Shown in pieces: positions 19,664 through 29,514 of a stretch of 64,000 nucleotides of DNA; the first letter of the stretch is position 1; each line of letters opens with the position of its first letter. The DNA lies in the NCBI RefSeq assembly GCF_000143415.4, contig NW_003314400.1:140923-204922 (forward strand), in the 5' to 3' direction. Both the position numbers and the translations under genes were made by a program. Source of the DNA: Selaginella moellendorffii (lineage: Eukaryota > Streptophyta > Lycopodiopsida > Selaginellales > Selaginellaceae). A model generated the notes under the pieces. That model saw only the letters and a list, made by a program, of their open reading frames with translations, was not told the origin of the DNA and made no database searches.

Positions 19664-20416
19664 ATGGTGTCTCGCCCTAGCACTCTGCTCATCCTCTTGT
19701 GTGTGGGCTTCCTTCTCTTCCCGATTTTCCAGAGTGTCAATGGAGCTCTAGAACTCACAGCCATAGACTGCGCACTCAACGAGCAACGCTCCTGTGCGTT
19801 CCCAACAGGTTTGGTTCTCTGGCAATGCTGGGCAAGGATTAGCTACTGGGGAGNNNNNNNNNNNNNNNNNNNNNNNNNNNNNNNNNNNNNNNNNNNNNNN
19901 NNNNNNNNNNNNNNNNNNNNNNNNNNNNNNNNNNNNNNNNNNNNNNNNNNNNNNNNNNNNNNNNNNNNNNNNNNNNNNNNNNNNNNNNNNNNNNNNNNNN
20001 NNNNNNNNNNNNNNNNNNNNNNNNNNNNNNNNNNNNNNNNNNNNNNNNNNNNNNNNNNNNNNNNNNNNNNNNNNNNNNNNNNNNNNNNNNNNNNNNNNNN
20101 NNNNNNNNNNNNNNNNNNNNNNNNNNNNNNNNNNNNNNNNNNNNNNNNNNNNNNNNNNNNNNNNNNNNNNNNNNNNNNNNNNNNNNCTTCCCCTCCGCCA
20201 CCATCACCGCCTCCTCCTCCTTCTCCACCGCCACCATCACCCCCGCCACCGTCGCCTCCGCCGCCATCTCCACCTCCTCCTCCTTCTCCACCGCCACCAT
20301 CACCCCCGCCACCGTCGCCTCCGCCGCCATCTCCACCGCCTCCGCCTTCATCGCATTCCCGTCGTGTCTCCATTTCTATGATTGCAGTGACTATTATAAC
20401 ATCTCTCTGTTATTAG
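19664..20416 (+). CDS. SPPPP-repeat cell-wall protein (HRGP/extensin-like), copy A, gapped
   Basis: 250 codons counting 111 codons of N. Signal peptide (STLLILLCVGFLLFP), then a short cysteine-containing domain (two visible cysteines before CAFPTG, then LVLWQCWARISYWG), then the masked part, then SPPPP repeats and a C-terminal hydrophobic tail after SSHSRR that may be a GPI-anchor signal or membrane anchor. Hydroxyproline-rich glycoproteins of this layout are secreted and glycosylated in the wall. The real start is ATG 19664. Copy B (62882) shows what the gap should contain and is 85-95% alike by eye elsewhere. Confidence 0.75.
   Translation: MVSRPSTLLILLCVGFLLFPIFQSVNGALELTAIDCALNEQRSCAFPTGLVLWQCWARISYWGXXXXXXXXXXXXXXXXXXXXXXXXXXXXXXXXXXXXXXXXXXXXXXXXXXXXXXXXXXXXXXXXXXXXXXXXXXXXXXXXXXXXXXXXXXXXXXXXXXXXXXXXXXXXXXXXSPPPPSPPPPPSPPPPSPPPPSPPPPSPPPPPSPPPPSPPPPSPPPPSPPPPPSSHSRRVSISMIAVTIITSLCY
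19854..20186. other. Run of 333 N
   Basis: Unresolved bases in the proline repeat. The flanks match copy B at a constant offset of 43,209, so the gap has exactly the length of 63063-63395. Confidence 1.
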
Positions 20417-20496
20417 ATGGCTCATTGGAGCTCCAATTTGTATAGCTGAGAGGTTTCCGTTTCGAGTTGTGAGTCTTTCATTTGGAATGGAAATTT

Positions 20497-21900
20497 ATGC
20501 ACAAGGCCACAGTGAATGCCCTCGCGAGGCTCGTCCAATCTTGCAAGAACTTGGAGGAGGGCCGATGCCTCCACGCCGGGATGAAGCGCACTGATTTCTC
20601 CCGCGACTCTTACCTCAACAATCTCTTGATCGCGATGTATGGCCGCCATGGCAGCCCCGCGGACGCTCGCGACGTCTTCGACAAGCTTGGAGCTTCTGCC
20701 ACTATCTTCAGCTGGAACTTGCTCATCACAGCCTTCGTTTCCAGCGCAAAGACCCAAGATGCCGCGGCTGCTTTCTCGCGGATGCCACAGCACGACGTTG
20801 TCTCGTGGAATGCGGTTCTCTCGGCTTACACCCGATCGGGAAGAACCCCAATGGCTCGCCAACTTTTCGATTCCATGCCCCAGAGGAGCGTTGTGTCGTG
20901 GACAACGATGATCACAGCATATACCGAGTCTAGGCATCTTGCCAATGCAAAGGGTTCCTTCTACAAGATGCCTCAGCATAACAAGGTTACGTTTTGCGTA
21001 ATGTTGCAAGCTCTCACGCAACACGCTGGGTCTAGTCAAGCTAAAGTCTTGTTTGATCGCATGCAAGAACGAGATAATACAATCTGGAACACCGTTCTCA
21101 ACGCATATGCCTTGGAAGAAAGCCTTGAGCTTGCGGAAGAGATCCTTGCAAAGATGCCTCTACAGTGTAAGTTTTCATGGACAATTATGCTCTTGGCATA
21201 TGCCCGAGCCAGCTTACTCGACAAAGCGAAACAACTGTTTGATGTCATGGCCGAGAGAGACGTGGTTTCATGGAACGCAGTGATCCAGGCAAGTGCCGAG
21301 ACTGGGCTTCTGGAGAAAGTTGCGATACTCTTTGATCGGGTGCCGCAATGCAACATGTCGTCATGCAACTCGACGCTCGTAGCTTACGTCCAGTGCGGAT
21401 ATCTTGATCAAGCACACAAACTCTTCGCGAGGATCCCTGATAGAGATTTAGCGTCCTGGAGCATCATGATCCTCGGGTGTGCTGGAAACCGGCAGGAGCG
21501 ACTGGCACTGGAGCACTTCGGCGAGATGCTGCTTGAGGGGATCAAGTGCGACGAGATCACGATGCTGGGGGTCTTGTCAGCGTGCAATCACTTGGGTCTA
21601 ATCCAGGAAGGAGTGAGCTACTTTGTGATGATGGTGGCAGAGCTCGGGATTGATCCGTTCGTGGAGCACTTCAGCAGCCTAGTGGATCTTCTCGCGAGAG
21701 TCGGGCAGCTGAGAGAAGCTCACGACTTGCTGAGAAACATGCCGTTCGTGCCGGACCCAGCGGCGTGCTGCTCCATGCTGGGCGCTTGCAGGACTCACGG
21801 CGATGTGGAGCTGGGAGCTTACACGGCTGCAAACGAGGAGTTTGGGATCGAGCCACACCATCCATCGCCATATCTCTTGCTCTCGAGCATGAAGCACTGA
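20497..21900 (+). CDS. PPR protein, S-repeat type
   Basis: 467 residues, single exon. First in-frame ATG is 20497 (MHKATVNALARLVQSC, the usual start of this PPR group); the codon at 20482 is TTG. N-terminal cap with CLHAGMKR and NLLIAMYGRHGS, about eleven S-type repeats, an L-like repeat (IKCDEITMLGVLSACNHLGL), then E1 (VEHFSSLVDLLARVG, MLGACRTHGDV). It ends at YLLLSSMKH without E2 or DYW. Expected to act on organellar RNA. Starts 80 bp after the stop of the proline-rich gene. A second copy begins at 63706. Confidence 0.9.
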   Translation: MHKATVNALARLVQSCKNLEEGRCLHAGMKRTDFSRDSYLNNLLIAMYGRHGSPADARDVFDKLGASATIFSWNLLITAFVSSAKTQDAAAAFSRMPQHDVVSWNAVLSAYTRSGRTPMARQLFDSMPQRSVVSWTTMITAYTESRHLANAKGSFYKMPQHNKVTFCVMLQALTQHAGSSQAKVLFDRMQERDNTIWNTVLNAYALEESLELAEEILAKMPLQCKFSWTIMLLAYARASLLDKAKQLFDVMAERDVVSWNAVIQASAETGLLEKVAILFDRVPQCNMSSCNSTLVAYVQCGYLDQAHKLFARIPDRDLASWSIMILGCAGNRQERLALEHFGEMLLEGIKCDEITMLGVLSACNHLGLIQEGVSYFVMMVAELGIDPFVEHFSSLVDLLARVGQLREAHDLLRNMPFVPDPAACCSMLGACRTHGDVELGAYTAANEEFGIEPHHPSPYLLLSSMKH

Positions 21901-22225
21901 GATAGATTCCACAAGCTTAGTAACTGGGATAACAAATTTAGTACCTTAAACGTAAGAAAATCGAAGCTCTTGGCTCCAGGGAAAAATGCAACATCATACA
22001 AGTCTGCCAACTTTTGGAAGTGAAGCCTGGCTCCAAGTACGAGTGGAAGTATTACACGGCAAAAGAAGAGTTCTCACCTGTACAACTATCTTGTACGAGG
22101 TTCTTCTTTGCCATGTATTGTTTTGATGATATTCTGGACTTGGAGAAAGCCAAACCATTCTTCTTCTTTGGTTGAGAAATCTAGCTCCATATCCGGGGCA
22201 GCTTCTTTAATACACGGCAGTGGCA
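21901..22225. other. Intergenic, no gene seen
   Basis: 3' flank of the PPR gene; no supported feature. Confidence 0.5.
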
Positions 22226-22475
22226 TCGGTGAATGGAAGCGAAGGGGAGCTGTGGATGCAACACAGCAGTGTCGAGAGCCTTTGTGTCTCTTCTCAAGTG
22301 GTGCATACAAGAGAATAATCTACACAAGTTCGTCGCGTGCACGGCTTTGTTTCCGCGAGGCATCCCGGCTGCGCTGAAGACTAGTTCGTGGGAAACACGA
22401 TACTACAGGCATATGATCTAGCACATAAGGTGTTTGTGGGCATCTGGAACAAAGATCTATTCTCGTGGCCGTAGC
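22226..22475 (+). pseudogene. PPR gene fragment
   Basis: A short remnant reads FVSLLKWCIQENNL in one frame, then HGFVSARHPGCAED-stop-FVGNTILQAYDLAHKVF and WNKDLFSW in another, which is the start of a PLS-type PPR protein (HxFVxxxG...DxFVGNTILQMY...AHKVFDxIxxKDLFSWN). It has an in-frame TAG, at least one frameshift, a deleted repeat segment and no continuation. Confidence 0.7.
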
Positions 22476-23190
22476 CTTACAAAGCATACTTGACAAAATG
22501 TTTTACTTAATCTTCTAGAAAACAGTACAAACAAGAAGAAACAGGGCGAGAATGGAAAATCAGTTACTTGCTCCTACTTTGAGTCTGAAATTGTAGGCAC
22601 TGCTGCTCCCATGACCTCAGCAGTAACTTTAAAACACAAGAGAAAATAATATTTTTGTTCTTACAGTAGCAATGCTTCTATTGCAGTTTGGGATCTGCTA
22701 AAGGAAATACTGAAATGGTCTGTCAGTCAGTGTCATTGAGCGCACAAACCAACCAAGATATGTGATGAACATTAGATCTGTTGCTGTGACCAAAAAATCC
22801 TTAAAAGCGCCGCACCAGTGCCAGAATTGTGAATATGAAAGCAATGAGTGCTCCAATTCGAGTGCCCTCCTGCACTCACAGAGAATAAATCAAAAGCTCT
22901 AACTCAAGCTGGAATAGGACATCAGATTCAAAGATATACAATTTCAGACAAGTTTAGCTTTGGAGATATAGAATTGGCAATTGGATTTACCGGATCATGA
23001 TCCATTGAAGTTTTTGAACTTATCTTCTGAAACAATTTAGATAGTCACTTACATAGCTTGTCTTTCAATGTGACAATTGACATGCTTGCCAAGATCCAGG
23101 GAGCTTATTTCATGGAAGGGACTCAAAGGTGCCATACTCCTGCGGTAAAATATGCGTGATGAAATTATGAACAGAAACCATAGAGACACA
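22476..23190. other. Non-coding, nothing recognised
   Basis: No ORF with family resemblance and no clear repeat. Confidence 0.5.
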
Positions 23191-23196
23191 TACCTC

Positions 23197-23452
23197 GCAC
23201 ATAAAGAAGTCGGACTGGTATCCTCCGAGACCGACAACAAAATATACTACAATGGTTTCCCTTGCATGGCCAAAACTTTGGGCCAGTGGGCACAGCCAGC
23301 ACGTGCGGATTCCCACGTTCTTGTCTCCTTTGACAGAATGGTTTCCCTTGCATGGTTCCCGGCCCCGTTGCCACGTTTTCTGACAGGAATTGAACACCCG
23401 ACTCCACCAACAGATCAAAGGGAGCGGTTACTACCCAGAGCGGTTACCAGAT
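23197..23452 (+). repeat. Inverted repeat arm, left
   Basis: Its parts (about 23197-23268 and 23331-23452) are the reverse complement of 23867-24030, for example GTTTTCTGACAGGAATTGAA against TTCAATTCCTGTCAGAAAAC. The left arm has an extra ~64 bp bounded by a direct repeat of AATGGTTTCCCTTGCATGG. Confidence 0.75.
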
Positions 23453-23866
23453 GTTGAGACTCTCGCCCCTGGAAGCTCCCACAGCCTAGGTGCCAAGTCT
23501 TGCTCGCATCGTCTAGTATCACACACAAGAGAATGAGACTATGTTTCTTCTCGTTTCTATGTACCTGGATCGCGCACAGTCCCGACCAACCCAGCCAGGA
23601 TGCATCGTATAAAAGCCGACACCTTTGGATCCATACAAATTTGGCCAGTTTCGGTTATGGCAATCTGAAAATCACGAATCTAGTTTAAGCTTCCCAGAAG
23701 AACTCATGACCACCTGGAGTCTCTTGCTACGCGCATACTGGACAAGACCAAGACACAGAGTAGAAAGCAAATCTCATAAGCAGTTAATAAGAAGCAAGTA
23801 CAAAACTTTTTAGCTGTGTGAGTTGGAAATTACCCCTCTGTACTGGGCCTTATGTACGGATGATGC

Positions 23867-24030
23867 ATCTGGTAACCGCTCTGGCTAGTAACTGCTCCCT
23901 TTGATCCGTTGGTGGAGTCGGGTGTTCAATTCCTGTCAGAAAACGTGGCAACGGGGCCGGGAACCATACAAGGGAAACCATTGTAGTATATTTTTGTTGT
24001 CAGTCTCAGAGGATAAGTAGGGGTCCAGTC
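23867..24030 (-). repeat. Inverted repeat arm, right
   Basis: Partner of 23197-23452. It ends next to the gypsy pol remnant at 24064, so it may be LTR-derived. Confidence 0.7.
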
Positions 24031-24063
24031 CGACTTTGCTAGGCTCCCAGTCCACCCTTACCA

Positions 24064-24890
24064 TCCCAAAGTGAAAATTCTTTTAAATCCAAAAGCAGTC
24101 ATTGGAAGAGCAAGCACACCTAGAGTGATTGACGATTACGACTGGCAAATAGGACTAAGTGATGAAGAAGAGGAGGCGCTGCTTAGCAGCGAAGCTGATC
24201 TGTACCAAATGACAGTAGAAACTCAGTGCCACTGGAGCCCTGCACACACCGAATTGAGCTACTACCAACAAACCAACCATGACGACAGGCACCGTACCAC
24301 ATGAACCCGAGTTTCATGGCGAAGATAAAAGAGGAGGTCGATAAATTGCTAAGGTTGGTTTTATCTACCCGATTGAGATATCACTAATTGTAGTAGTACC
24401 AAAGAAAAACAGCAAGTTGAGGATCTGCGTTAACTACAAGAAGCTCAACAACAACACGGTGAAGGATTTCCATCTGATACCATTTACAGAGGAGATTCTT
24501 GATTTAGTCGCCGGACATAAGATGTACAGCTTTTTAGACGGATTCTCCGGGTACAGCCAGGTTCTGGTAGCCCAGCACAAGACAGCGTTCATCAGCCCAT
24601 GGGGAGCTTATGCTTACCGAGTCATGCCATTTGGTTTGTGCAATGCACCATTCACTTTCCAGCGACTGGTATCAGAGACATTTTGCGATGGTGCTCCAAA
24701 GATATGTACCACCAGAAGAAACGAATATCGTTATCGAAGAAGTGCACGAAGGAACACATGGAGGACACTTTGCAACACAAACAACTGGTCAAAAGATCTT
24801 GCAGGTGGCCTACACTCTTCCACAACATTGCCGAATACTGCTAACAATGCGACATTTGTACAAGATATGTACACGCTCTTATGCAAGTCT
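24064..24890 (+). mobile_element. Ty3/gypsy pol remnant (RT plus integrase zinc-binding part)
   Basis: Reverse transcriptase is readable in pieces: IVVVPKKNSKLRICVNYKKL, FLDGFSGYSQVLV, HKTAFISPWGAYAYR, VMPFGLCNAPFTFQRLV. The catalytic YxDD part is missing: right after FQRLV the sequence jumps, in a new frame, to an integrase H2C2-like segment (LQRYVPPEETNIVIEEVHEGTHGGHF). Thus RT palm, RNase H and connection domains are deleted. Several frameshifts upstream. Not functional. Confidence 0.88.
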
Positions 24891-24954
24891 TCAAAGCATT
24901 GTCTCACATATGATATTTAATATCCTTAGTATTTAAATCATGAAGAAGATGTCC

Positions 24955-25515
24955 TCATAACAATGTGTTTTTGTTGCCGGATCCTAGCTCCCTCTTGTGC
25001 TTGTGCCTCTCGCCACTCTCAGGATCCACTGTAAGATCATTGGTAAGACGAACAATGAAACCATTTGGAAAAATCATTGCTATTTTGAAGTCGTAAGAAA
25101 ATGTAATAGCAACCAAGTCTATTTCGTCTGAAAATTCAGACTCATTCGAAATATCTAAGGCTAATATCGGCTGTTCTGCCTGAATCTAAAACATAAAGTA
25201 AGCGTACAAGTAAAACAACAAGGAAAACAAATTTAACTACCTCTCCAGATGCGAGCATCTTGTGATCTCTCCTCATCAGTTCAAAAAACCACCCAAACTG
25301 TGCCAAATAGTAATCAATGAAGTCTTTGACATTGAAACAAGGTCCCACATCGGGACATATGCAGATCTCATGATCAAGCAAAGAGCAGATGTTCTAGGCA
25401 TTTTGAGCTCAATCACTTCCTCGTATGTGACCTGCTTCAACTCTCCCACATACTCATAGCCCTGTGCTTCCAGAATTTGCACAGATGCATCAATCACGCC
25501 TGCTTTGCCATGGAC
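24955..25515 (-). pseudogene. Unidentified gene fragment, at least two exons
   Basis: Two exons fit complement(24955..25185) and complement(25241..25515), with clean AG and GT borders. Exon texts: VHGKAGVIDASVQILEAQGY, then LDHEICICPDVGPCF and MLASGE, then IQAEQPILALDISNESEF, NGFIVRLTNDLTVDPESGER and a stop at 24955. The first exon needs a one-base frame correction near 25390, so it is probably a broken copy. Upstream exons are not seen. Family not recognised. Confidence 0.5.
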
Positions 25516-25833
25516 CTGTGATTCAAATACTTATCAATTGAAAAAACGAAGTAATAATTGCTGAGAAGCAATTATTTTGCAGAACTCCAGACCTTTACTT
25601 GCGTTGTTTATTCTGACAGAGTTGCTAACAAAGCAAAATAGCAGTTTTGGAGCAGTTTGGCAGGCTGTGCTGCTGCCCGAGGCCAGCCACCAGGACAAGA
25701 AGCATCACGCACAGCTATTTATACTTAACAGCTCCCATACTGGGCCTTTTGTACGGATGAAGTCATCTGGTAACTGCTCTGGGTAGTAATTGCTCCTGGG
25801 TGTTCAATTCATGAGTAGTTATCTTCTCAAACT

Positions 25834-25976
25834 GGTTAGAGGATGCGGTTGGAGGAGCCTGTACTCGGAACTTGGAATATTCTTTCGTGCTTTTGGTTAG
25901 AGGATGCGGTTGGAGGAGCCCGTACTCGGAACTTGGAATATTCTTTCGTGCTTTTGGTTAGAGGATGCGGTTGGAG
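25834..25976 (+). repeat. 61-bp tandem repeat, about 2.3 units
   Basis: Units start at 25834, 25895 and 25956 (GGTTAGAGGATGCGGTTGG). The sequence before and inside it (about 25740-25890) returns inverted at about 33955-34120. Confidence 0.85.
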
Positions 25977-26200
25977 AAACCTTGATCCTTACCCTCCAAG
26001 ATGTGTTAGCGGCCTGTACCCAATTTCTCTTATGGAAGTAGTGTAAGTTTGCACCTGGAGTTGCACACTAAGCTGAGTTGTGAATCTGTCTGCCTCCTGA
26101 ATTTTATGAATTTTATGTGAACTCATTTTCTTGTGTGATTACTGTTCGTTTTAGAATTGAAAAGTTTGACCCTAGAGTAGTAGGAGTCTCCATCTCCTAC

Positions 26201-26560
26201 TTATCTCGGCATGCTGCTTCGGATATTGTCGACGAAGTACTGCAGTTGACGGTTCTCCTCGGTGAGCTTGTCAATTTGTTCCTGCGAGGTAGTGGAGTTG
26301 CCGGTGGTCTGAGATGCACTGTTCTTCAGCTCTTCGAAAGTAATCATGACTTTGTTATAGCATTCCTCGCTCCACTGCTGCAGTCCCTGTAGCAGTTGAG
26401 CGAGGAATGCCATAACAAAGTCCCTGTAGATGGTCTTCCACTCGATACATCCTATCCTCCATAGCCTTCAGCCATCCTTTGATGCGCTGGGTTACTTCAT
26501 CTTCCGTGACGTACTGAGTGTCTGCAGTACGTTCCAGATGGGTCTTCTTCGTCCGCTGTA
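26201..26560 (-). pseudogene. Coiled-coil ORF, possible retroelement gag fragment
   Basis: On the minus strand a frame reads EDEVTQRIKGWLKAMEDRMY, then a second frame reads SEECYNKVMITFEELKN, QIDKLTEENRQLQYFVDNI and a stop at 26201. Heptad-rich and gag-like, but no zinc knuckle is visible. The frame change coincides with the hairpin at 26348-26422. Confidence 0.3.
26348..26422. repeat. 25-bp inverted repeat (hairpin)
   Basis: Arms 26348-26372 and 26398-26422 are complementary with one mismatch; the 25-base loop itself holds a smaller complementary pair (CTGCTGCAG / CTGTAGCAG). Confidence 0.85.
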
Positions 26561-26654
26561 CGGTCGTCCTTCTGCTCTTCCATCAGAAATCCCTTACCCG
26601 GAAGGGATTCCAAATCTTCGGCCCAACATCGTTCGGCTTGCCGAAACACACGCC

Positions 26655-27044
26655 CTAGTAACCGGGAGAAATCCCAGCATCACAAACTTGCTCTGCCGGA
26701 GAAGATGTTTCCAGTGCAAGAGGAACCACATTGTCCTCCACCGGAGGAGGAGCTTCCATTTTATCTTCCAGAGGTTCTTGCACCATAGCAGCGGCAGAGC
26801 TGCTGTTCTTGATGTGTGTGGAAATCAGCAAGTTCTTCATGGCAGCAGCGTGCTGCTGCTTCATCGATGACGAGAGCCCGATCAAAAAGTACTGCTTCTC
26901 CTTGGACGGCGGCGACATACACCCCTGCTTGATCAGCGTGGAAACGCCGTGCCCCAGCTCGAATGCGTTGCAGATCAAAGGCGTGTTGCTCACTGGCTGC
27001 CTGGCTAGCTGCCGCAGAGAGTTGAGAAATCTGCCCCCTCTCAT
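26655..27044 (-). CDS. Hypothetical protein, copy 1
   Basis: 129 codons from ATG 27044 (MRGGRFLNSLRQLARQPVSN) to 26655. Also open in the second copy (45928-46314), where the only length change is a single codon. Most differences between the two change the amino acid, so selection is not evident. Polar/acidic C-terminal half, Met/Gln/His-rich middle. It may be a 3' exon of a gene whose 5' end lies near 27150. No family recognised. Confidence 0.4.
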   Translation of the reverse strand: MRGGRFLNSLRQLARQPVSNTPLICNAFELGHGVSTLIKQGCMSPPSKEKQYFLIGLSSSMKQQHAAAMKNLLISTHIKNSSSAAAMVQEPLEDKMEAPPPVEDNVVPLALETSSPAEQVCDAGISPGY

Positions 27045-27235
27045 CTTGAGGCGCTCGGCGAAGATCAGTACTCCCAGACGATCTGGCAAGAATCACTCAC
27101 CAGCAGCCGAGCGGCATCGCCAGCGCCATCGCGGCCTCGCTCGCCATAGCCTGGCCGTTACGCGGTACAGAAAGATTGGTATACGTGGCAGCTATTTAAT
27201 TTCTAAAATTTAAGAGAATGTTCGTTAGGGTTAGC

Positions 27236-27765
27236 GCCAGAGGATGAAGTTTGGATGAAATGCAGAGGATTTTGGAGGATCGAGGCCTCAAGCTGCGCCC
27301 AGCAAAGAGAAATGCCAGTGGCCTTTTGTTTTTCTTCATTGCTCTCAGACAGAATGTTATTTTCTGGAAGACGATGAAGGAGGCATGATCTCGTTCGATC
27401 TTTGCTGGTTTCCAGCACGGATTCCGAGCTCGAGAAAATGGTTTTGGAAAGGCTGGATGAATATGAAAGCAATGTAGGCAACTTCGCCGCTCCGTGCGAG
27501 AGGAACGAACGCAGATAAATCTTTGTCTGAATGGGCAAAGGATAGAGGAGTCAAAAGCAACATTGGCATAGCTGGTGAGTCTGGGTATATTTTTCTATGA
27601 CGATCTTAAAAGCTTTGTGACAAAACAGATTTTGAAGGATATGGTCGAGGAGGGGCTGCAGCCTGCAGCGTGCGATTTAAAAGCTGGAGATCTCGTCCTT
27701 GAGATTCCCAGCGAGATTATTAGCTCTGAAACTGTCACGCTGGAGTCGGATTTCTGTTCGATTTT
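27236..27765 (+). pseudogene. SET-domain (Rubisco-LSMT-like) gene, 5' fragment, copy 1
   Basis: Readable pieces: LEKMVLERLDE, then (another frame) SLSEWAKDRGVKSNIGIA followed by a GTGAGT donor, then DLKAGDLVLEIPSEIISSETVTLESDF. The last is the N-terminal SET strand set of the plant Rubisco methyltransferase / SETD3 group. It ends abruptly at 27765 before the catalytic core. Second copy at 46470-47003. Confidence 0.7.
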
Positions 27766-27805
27766 CTCCGTGCTTGTTTTGACGTCGTGATTTGAGAAGG
27801 GAAAA

Positions 27806-28375
27806 GTGGGATTCCTCAGGACATTGTTTCAAAGTTTTCTCAGCTTTTTGGACAGGACTGTTTTGGGCATTGGGGACGAAGCTCAACTTTATCATCCAGA
27901 GTCTGATGGCCAGACAGAGAGAACCAATCACACTCTAGAGGCTCTTCTACGTGCATACGCCTTCATCTTGGCTCATGCTGAATACGCGTACAACACGACT
28001 CATCATTCTGCCATTGGAATGTCCCGTATGCAGCATTATATGGTCGAGAGGTGCCTGGTCTATTTTCTCCACTGATCGTTCAAGATTCTGATCTACAAGA
28101 GCATCTTCACGCCATACAGGAACTCCACACTCTTGTTTGCAACCATCTCCATGCTGCCCAGGATTCCATGAAGTTTTTTGCGGACCAGCACAGAACTTTT
28201 CGAGCCTTTGAGGTTGGGGACTGGGTATAAATGTACGGTTTCCAAGCTGCACCTGCAATTCTTCGGACCTTTCCAGGTTTTAGAAAGAATCAACCAGGTG
28301 GCATACAGGTTGCAGCTGCCATTGGGAACTAAGCTTCATGATACTATACTTTTGAAACCCGCCACGTTTTTGTGT
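27806..28375 (+). mobile_element. Ty3/gypsy integrase remnant
   Basis: Frames alternate through [44 protein letters not shown] with FEVGDWV, and FFGPFQVLERINQVAYRLQL, LHDTILLKPATF. This is the C-terminal integrase catalytic part and tail of gypsy elements, with frameshifts. The DDE aspartates upstream are not present. Confidence 0.85.
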
Positions 28376-28399
28376 GATGCACGTTTCGGAGCTGAAGTG

Positions 28400-29400
28400 C
28401 CATCACAGACCTCTTCCTCTTCCTATGTGTGCTGGCTCCTACAGTCTCAATGGAGGACAGATCGTTACTCCATCCAGACTGATGTACGCCAACTTCGTGG
28501 TCGCCAACTCCACTCTGGGCGTAGCCGGCCATCATCGCGTTCCAGGAAACAAGATTTCGCTCTGGCATGGCATCGAACCTGCGCGATCGCCACGACAATC
28601 GTGATCACGTCGGGCTGCGGCATTCGATCGAAGACCTCTACAGCGGCGATCAAACCACCGCTCGCGGTGTAGGCCTGGATCATCGCGTTCCAGGTCTCTG
28701 ATCGCCGCTCTCGGCCAGCGCACTGCCGCCCCGATTCAGTCGTTCCTGGCATAGCCAGAGATCATCGACGTCCAGGAGCTACAATCCCGCCCAGGCGGCA
28801 TGGCCGTGAAAAGCGACGCTGCGGCATCCACATCCCCTTCCTGACAGCCGCCTGGATCATCGCGTTCCAAGCCACAGCGCTCCTCTCCGGCACCTCGATC
28901 TTGCCCCGCGCGGCGTGACCCGTGACGATCATCGTCCAGGAGATGAGATCCGTGAGCGGCATTCTATCAAAGACATCTCTGGCCCGGCACCTCTCTTGGA
29001 TCAGGAGACAACGTTCTTGCCCGGGGTGCGATCAGACGAAACCCTACATGGCTACTGCAGGCTTGCACAATTGAGTTCCAGGACACGAGGCTCTTCCTGG
29101 GCATGGAATCAAAGAGATTTCTGGCCACAGCAAGATGCCCTGATCGGGCATATGCTGCAAACATGAGATTCCACGACACGGTATCGCGGCTGGGCATCTT
29201 CCGAAAGAGGTCCCAGGCATCTTCCAGCCCCTCGTGGCCCAGGGTGATGTTCCAGGAAAAGAGATTCTTGTGCCAGCGCCGCCTACATCTGGACAGACGT
29301 GCAATGTGGCGCACGGAGGAGGGCTTTCAATATGCCGGGATTGGGCATATTCCTGGCATCTCTATGGCTTCAAAACTCGAGGCTCTACCTTGGAAGTATA
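28400..29400 (-). pseudogene. PPR gene, decayed
   Basis: Minus-strand frames give S-type PPR repeats: LFRKMPSRDTVSWNLMFAAY, ARSGHLAVARNLFDSMPRKS, AVAWNAMIQA, EVFDRMPQPDVI, FDAMPERNLVSWNAMMAGYA. They are separated by frameshifts and deletions and lack start and end. It abuts the gypsy integrase fragment. Confidence 0.85.
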
Positions 29401-29514
29401 CTGTTGATTGCCGATGAAGATCCTTGCCATGGCGAGTCAGTCCGATCATGCTGCTGCTGGCACTGCTGCTGGGGTCTTTGCTCGATCAGCTCTCTCGGCT
29501 CTCTCGGTCTTTGC

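Larger units (their letters stand above)
17616..20791 (+). repeat. Segmental duplication, copy A
   Basis: Matches 61603-64000 in the same orientation: offset 43,987 up to 18205, then 43,189 at 19004, and 43,209 in the proline-rich and PPR genes. The offset change shows about 798 bp present only in copy A (18206-19003). The duplication runs beyond the window end in copy B, so its right end is unknown. Confidence 0.92.
26595..27765 (+). repeat. Dispersed duplication of a divergent gene pair, copy 1
   Basis: Matches 45873-47003 in the same orientation, from TTACCCGGAAGG to TTTCTGTTCGATT, except for about 27178-27236 where unrelated sequence replaces a shorter segment of copy 2. Both copies break at the same two points. 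Confidence 0.9.

Noticed and set aside
23152-23457. ORFs on both strands at 23.1-23.5 kb
   Set aside because: They fall in the inverted repeat and are not conserved between its two arms.
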